Of a stretch of DNA of 8,103 bases, positions 6,387 to 8,103 are shown one piece after another. The first letter of the stretch is position 1. Every line of letters starts with the position of its first letter. This DNA is from Chloroflexota bacterium (GTDB lineage: Bacteria > Chloroflexota > Anaerolineae > Ardenticatenales > Ardenticatenaceae), in contig DOUV01000160.1 of assembly GCA_003520455.1 (NCBI GenBank), forward strand, positions 1-8,103, in the 5' to 3' direction. The translations under genes and the position numbers were made by a program. The notes beneath the pieces were generated by a model. That model ran no database searches. It saw only the letters and a list, made by a program, of their open reading frames with translations, and was not told where the DNA came from.

Positions 6387-6402
6387 TTCGGCATAATCCC
6401 CT
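6387..6402. repeat. Third, diverged copy of the palindrome arm
   Basis: TTCGGCATAATCCCCTA (from 6388, running one base past 6403) matches the arm TTCCGCATCATCCCC with two differences. It also shares the following CTGG with the arm on the left side of the palindrome, read in reverse complement (CCCCTACTGG), apart from one extra T. The block therefore holds one diverged and two identical copies of the same word in mixed orientation. Immediately after it GCATAA (6391-6396) pairs with TTATGC (6413-6418). Confidence 0.45.
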
Positions 6403-6428
6403 ATCTGGCGGCTTATGCGGCGTCCACT

Positions 6429-6502
6429 CGGTCTCATCCGCTCCAGTAGGGGATGATGCGGAACCGGTTCCGCATCATCCCCATCGCTCGGGGATTAGAC
6501 CG
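6429..6502. repeat. 74-base imperfect inverted repeat centred on a 34-bp perfect palindrome
   Basis: GGGGATGATGCGGAACC (6449-6465) is followed immediately, with no spacer, by its exact reverse complement (6466-6482). Farther out, CGGTCT (6429-6434) pairs with AGACCG (6497-6502), then after one mismatch ATCC (6436-6439) pairs with GGAT (6492-6495). The whole can form a cruciform in DNA or a long hairpin in RNA. Candidates are a bidirectional 3'-end structure, an REP/MITE-type mobile repeat, or a recombinase or replication-protein site. Confidence 0.75.
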
Positions 6503-6574
6503 ACGACCACCCTCTTGGCGCCGACCCTACGAGCTTTCCGCAAGGTTCTTTTCTATTGTCTTGTCACGTATCAA

Positions 6575-6620
6575 GTGATGGGATCGGACACGCGCGGCCG
6601 CACGTGTCCGATCCCATCAC
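6575..6620. repeat. Hairpin with 18-bp perfect stem and self-complementary loop
   Basis: GTGATGGGATCGGACACG (6575-6592) is the exact reverse complement of 6603-6620. The ten-base spacer CGCGGCCGCA contains the 8-base palindrome GCGGCCGC. The sequence after the stem is AACACGG on the plus strand and TTGATACG on the minus strand, so there is no T tract for an intrinsic terminator. It lies 177 bases beyond the stop of the YfhO-like gene. Confidence 0.75.
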
Positions 6621-6735
6621 AACACGGTTGAAACAACACTATTCTCTGGGGAGATGCAAGGAGTATAAAGCACACCGTGCCATCGGCGCAAGAGGGTTAA
6701 TCTATACTGTTCCACGTACTTGTGGAGCCACTCAC

Positions 6736-6755
6736 GGACCATCGGCGGATGGTCC
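6736..6755. repeat. 8-bp-stem hairpin just downstream of the YfhO-like gene
   Basis: GGACCATC (6736-6743) pairs perfectly with GATGGTCC (6748-6755) around the loop GGCG. On the minus strand it starts 41 bases after the stop codon of the YfhO-like gene, a usual place for a transcript end structure, but GTGAGTGG and not a T run follows it. A factor-dependent terminator or mRNA 3' stabiliser is possible. Confidence 0.45.
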
Positions 6756-6796
6756 AACGGCTGCACGAGGAAGACCTGGGGGGGTGGCGACGATGC

Positions 6797-8103
6797 CTAC
6801 TCAGGCGAACTGCGGGCTTGGGTCTGTGACGCCGCGATCCATCCTGCCCGCAGGAGACCTATCGAGGCGAGCAGCGCCAGCACGGTGATGGCCGCGCCGA
6901 GCACGACGCTGTGGGGCCGGTAGCGGAAGCGAACCTCGTGCACGCCCGGCCCGGGGATGGCAAGTGCGCGGGCAAACAGATTGGCCCGCGCAACCCCGGC
7001 GGGCTGCCCATCGACTGTTGCCGTCCAGCCCGGGAACCGGTTGTCGGCCAGCACCAGCCAGCCGGCGCCGTCGGTGGTGACTCGCAAGGCGAACGATTCG
7101 GGCTCCTCCTCCAACCAGGTGACAGTGGCCTCCGTCAGCGGTTGCGCCGGCCGGGGAGTCGCGAAAGGGGCGAAAGGCGGTACGTCCGCCTGGCTTCCCG
7201 TCGGAAGCACCTCGTGGCGGGGATCGAAGCCGGGCGCGGCGAGTGCCGCAGGAAGGTCGGCTTCCGCAACCGCCCGTGCCGCCGGCACAACCCACGCCCG
7301 TCCGAGCCCGTCGCGCCGCCGGTAGACCTTGACATCGCCGCTCAGGGCCGTCTCAAACGCCGGGTCTCCCGGGAGCGCCTCGAAGGCTGCCAGGCGGCTG
7401 TTCGTCAGAGTGACGGCGCCCAGGGTCCAGCCGGCCGCGCCGGGCGGCAGACGCAGCTCGAGCGTCTCAACCGTCACAGTCTTCGGGAGCGTGACCCGGG
7501 CGCGCTGCCACTGATCCCGGGCCGGTTGGAAGGCGCTCGCCGGCACCGCCAACCAGGGACCGGTATTCACTCGCACCTGCCCCAGATCGCCGGGCGGCAG
7601 CGGACTGGCCGCCACCAGGCTCACTCCATCGGCTGGGAAAGGCGGCCTGACCTCCCACCGGAGCCTCTCGCCCGGCTGGAGCGCGCGGGCCAGGCCCAGA
7701 TCGTGGTAGACCCCCTCGACCCACAGATCGGCGACCTTGTCAGCCACGATCCACTCGACCCCCAGCAGGTCCAGCCAGCGTCGCGCGGGCACGGCCGTGA
7801 GCCGCTCGCGCAGCCGGCCATCGGGGACCACCTTGGTGAGCGGCAGGAGCGTCTGCAGCATCGTGTAGCTCCGCAGCGGGAGCAGCCCGCCGCCGTAGCC
7901 ATCGGCAGTGCTCAGCCCCCAGCGGAGCGGTTGGTTGGGCGCGAGGACCTCCTTCAGTTTGGTCGCCACCACCAGGTCGTAGGCGGCCTCCGGCCCCAGT
8001 ACCCCAGCATGGCGGGCCTCCAGCTCGGCCAGGTCGCCGGGGTCCCAGGTCAAGTCGCTACGGCTGAGCAGGCGCGGCTGGCCCGCGGGCGGCTGGACGG
8101 TCA
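6797..8103 (-). CDS. YfhO-family-like large membrane protein, C-terminal part (5' end outside window)
   Basis: The frame is open from the right edge through TAG 6797-6799, giving 434 residues; the apparent TTG start at 8053 is internal, since the frame continues upstream to 8103. The sequence matches what I know of the extracytoplasmic C-terminal part of YfhO-like proteins. It has RWLDLLGVEWIVADK and WVEGVYHDL (about 7790-7695), a central beta-rich region, then GWLVLADNRFPGWTATVDGQ (about 7063-7004) and VHEVRFRYRP. These precede one transmembrane helix (about 6907-6839) and a short charged tail. YfhO in Bacillus is a multi-membrane GT-C-like protein linked to glycosylation of cell-envelope polymers; such a role here is inference. 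The membrane-embedded catalytic half would lie beyond the window. No ribosome binding site or promoter can be seen. The stretch is clearly GC-rich (one sampled line 75%). Confidence 0.82.
   Translation of the reverse strand, partial: TVQPPAGQPRLLSRSDLTWDPGDLAELEARHAGVLGPEAAYDLVVATKLKEVLAPNQPLRWGLSTADGYGGGLLPLRSYTMLQTLLPLTKVVPDGRLRERLTAVPARRWLDLLGVEWIVADKVADLWVEGVYHDLGLARALQPGERLRWEVRPPFPADGVSLVAASPLPPGDLGQVRVNTGPWLAVPASAFQPARDQWQRARVTLPKTVTVETLELRLPPGAAGWTLGAVTLTNSRLAAFEALPGDPAFETALSGDVKVYRRRDGLGRAWVVPAARAVAEADLPAALAAPGFDPRHEVLPTGSQADVPPFAPFATPRPAQPLTEATVTWLEEEPESFALRVTTDGAGWLVLADNRFPGWTATVDGQPAGVARANLFARALAIPGPGVHEVRFRYRPHSVVLGAAITVLALLASIGLLRAGWIAASQTQARSSPE

Larger units (their letters stand above)
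6296..6796. other. Palindrome-rich 500-base intergenic region
   Basis: No convincing gene is present on either strand. The small open frames on the plus strand run through the inverted repeats, have no ribosome binding site and resemble nothing I know. The stretch contains three related words around 6387-6482, a 34-bp perfect palindrome, an 18-bp-stem hairpin and an 8-bp hairpin. It must also hold the promoter of the methyltransferase gene and the 3' end of the YfhO-like gene, but neither can be pinned down. Confidence 0.6.

Noticed and set aside
6387..6502. CRISPR array
   Set aside because: The repeated word occurs only three times, in mixed orientation and with irregular spacing; there are no uniform spacers and no cas genes.
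6575..6755. Intrinsic (Rho-independent) terminators at the spacer hairpins
   Set aside because: Neither the 18-bp nor the 8-bp hairpin is followed by a T run on either strand.
6709..6835. Possible transposase remnant in a plus-strand frame reading VEPLTDHRRMVQRLHEED
   Set aside because: It faintly recalls the LPDHRR start of some transposases but is about 40 residues long, begins right after a stop and shows none of the following motifs. Chance is the simpler explanation.
8051..8053. TTG 8053 as the start of the YfhO-like protein
   Set aside because: The frame is open upstream to the window edge, no ribosome binding site precedes it, and the product lacks the membrane half expected of the family.

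Overview
The window is a GC-rich bacterial fragment with four protein genes, all read from the minus strand (right to left). A member of the Chloroflexota (Anaerolineae-type lineages) is the best guess. The reasons are the aromatic/aliphatic C-terminal tail VYVPLIFRN on one secreted protein, a YfhO-like large membrane protein, and very large secreted beta-propeller proteins rich in Asp boxes. This assignment is inference; there is no rRNA or other phylogenetic marker here.

In transcription order the layout is as follows. (1) 8103-6797: the C-terminal 434 residues of a YfhO-family-like membrane protein, whose start lies outside the window. (2) 6796-6296: a 500-base gene-free stretch with an unusual density of inverted repeats: a perfect 34-bp palindrome inside a wider imperfect one, an 18-bp-stem hairpin with a self-complementary loop, and a small 8-bp hairpin. 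(3) 6295-5744: a 183-residue integral membrane methyltransferase of the isoprenylcysteine carboxyl methyltransferase/PEMT type, lower in GC than its neighbours in the lines sampled. (4) 5743-5450: a gene-free stretch with a 10-bp-stem hairpin, a short CCCTGAGCGAAGCGAAGGG repeat-like motif, and a second strong hairpin in the leader of the next gene. (5) 5449-4151: a complete secreted 432-residue protein built of seven xLVxW repeats (probable beta-propeller), ending in VYVPLIFRNHH. (6) 4150-3948: a 203-base gap with a weak inverted repeat. (7) 3947-1: a giant secreted protein, at least 1315 residues and open at the left edge, with a signal peptide, seven 52-residue repeats (probable beta-propeller), then at least eight Asp-box (BNR) motifs interrupted by three EF-hand-type calcium-binding loops.

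The two propeller proteins sit next to each other on the same strand and are both predicted to be exported, so they may act together at the cell surface. No enzyme active site was recognised in either. The most unusual features are the palindrome-rich spacer at 6386-6755 and the mosaic architecture of the giant surface protein.
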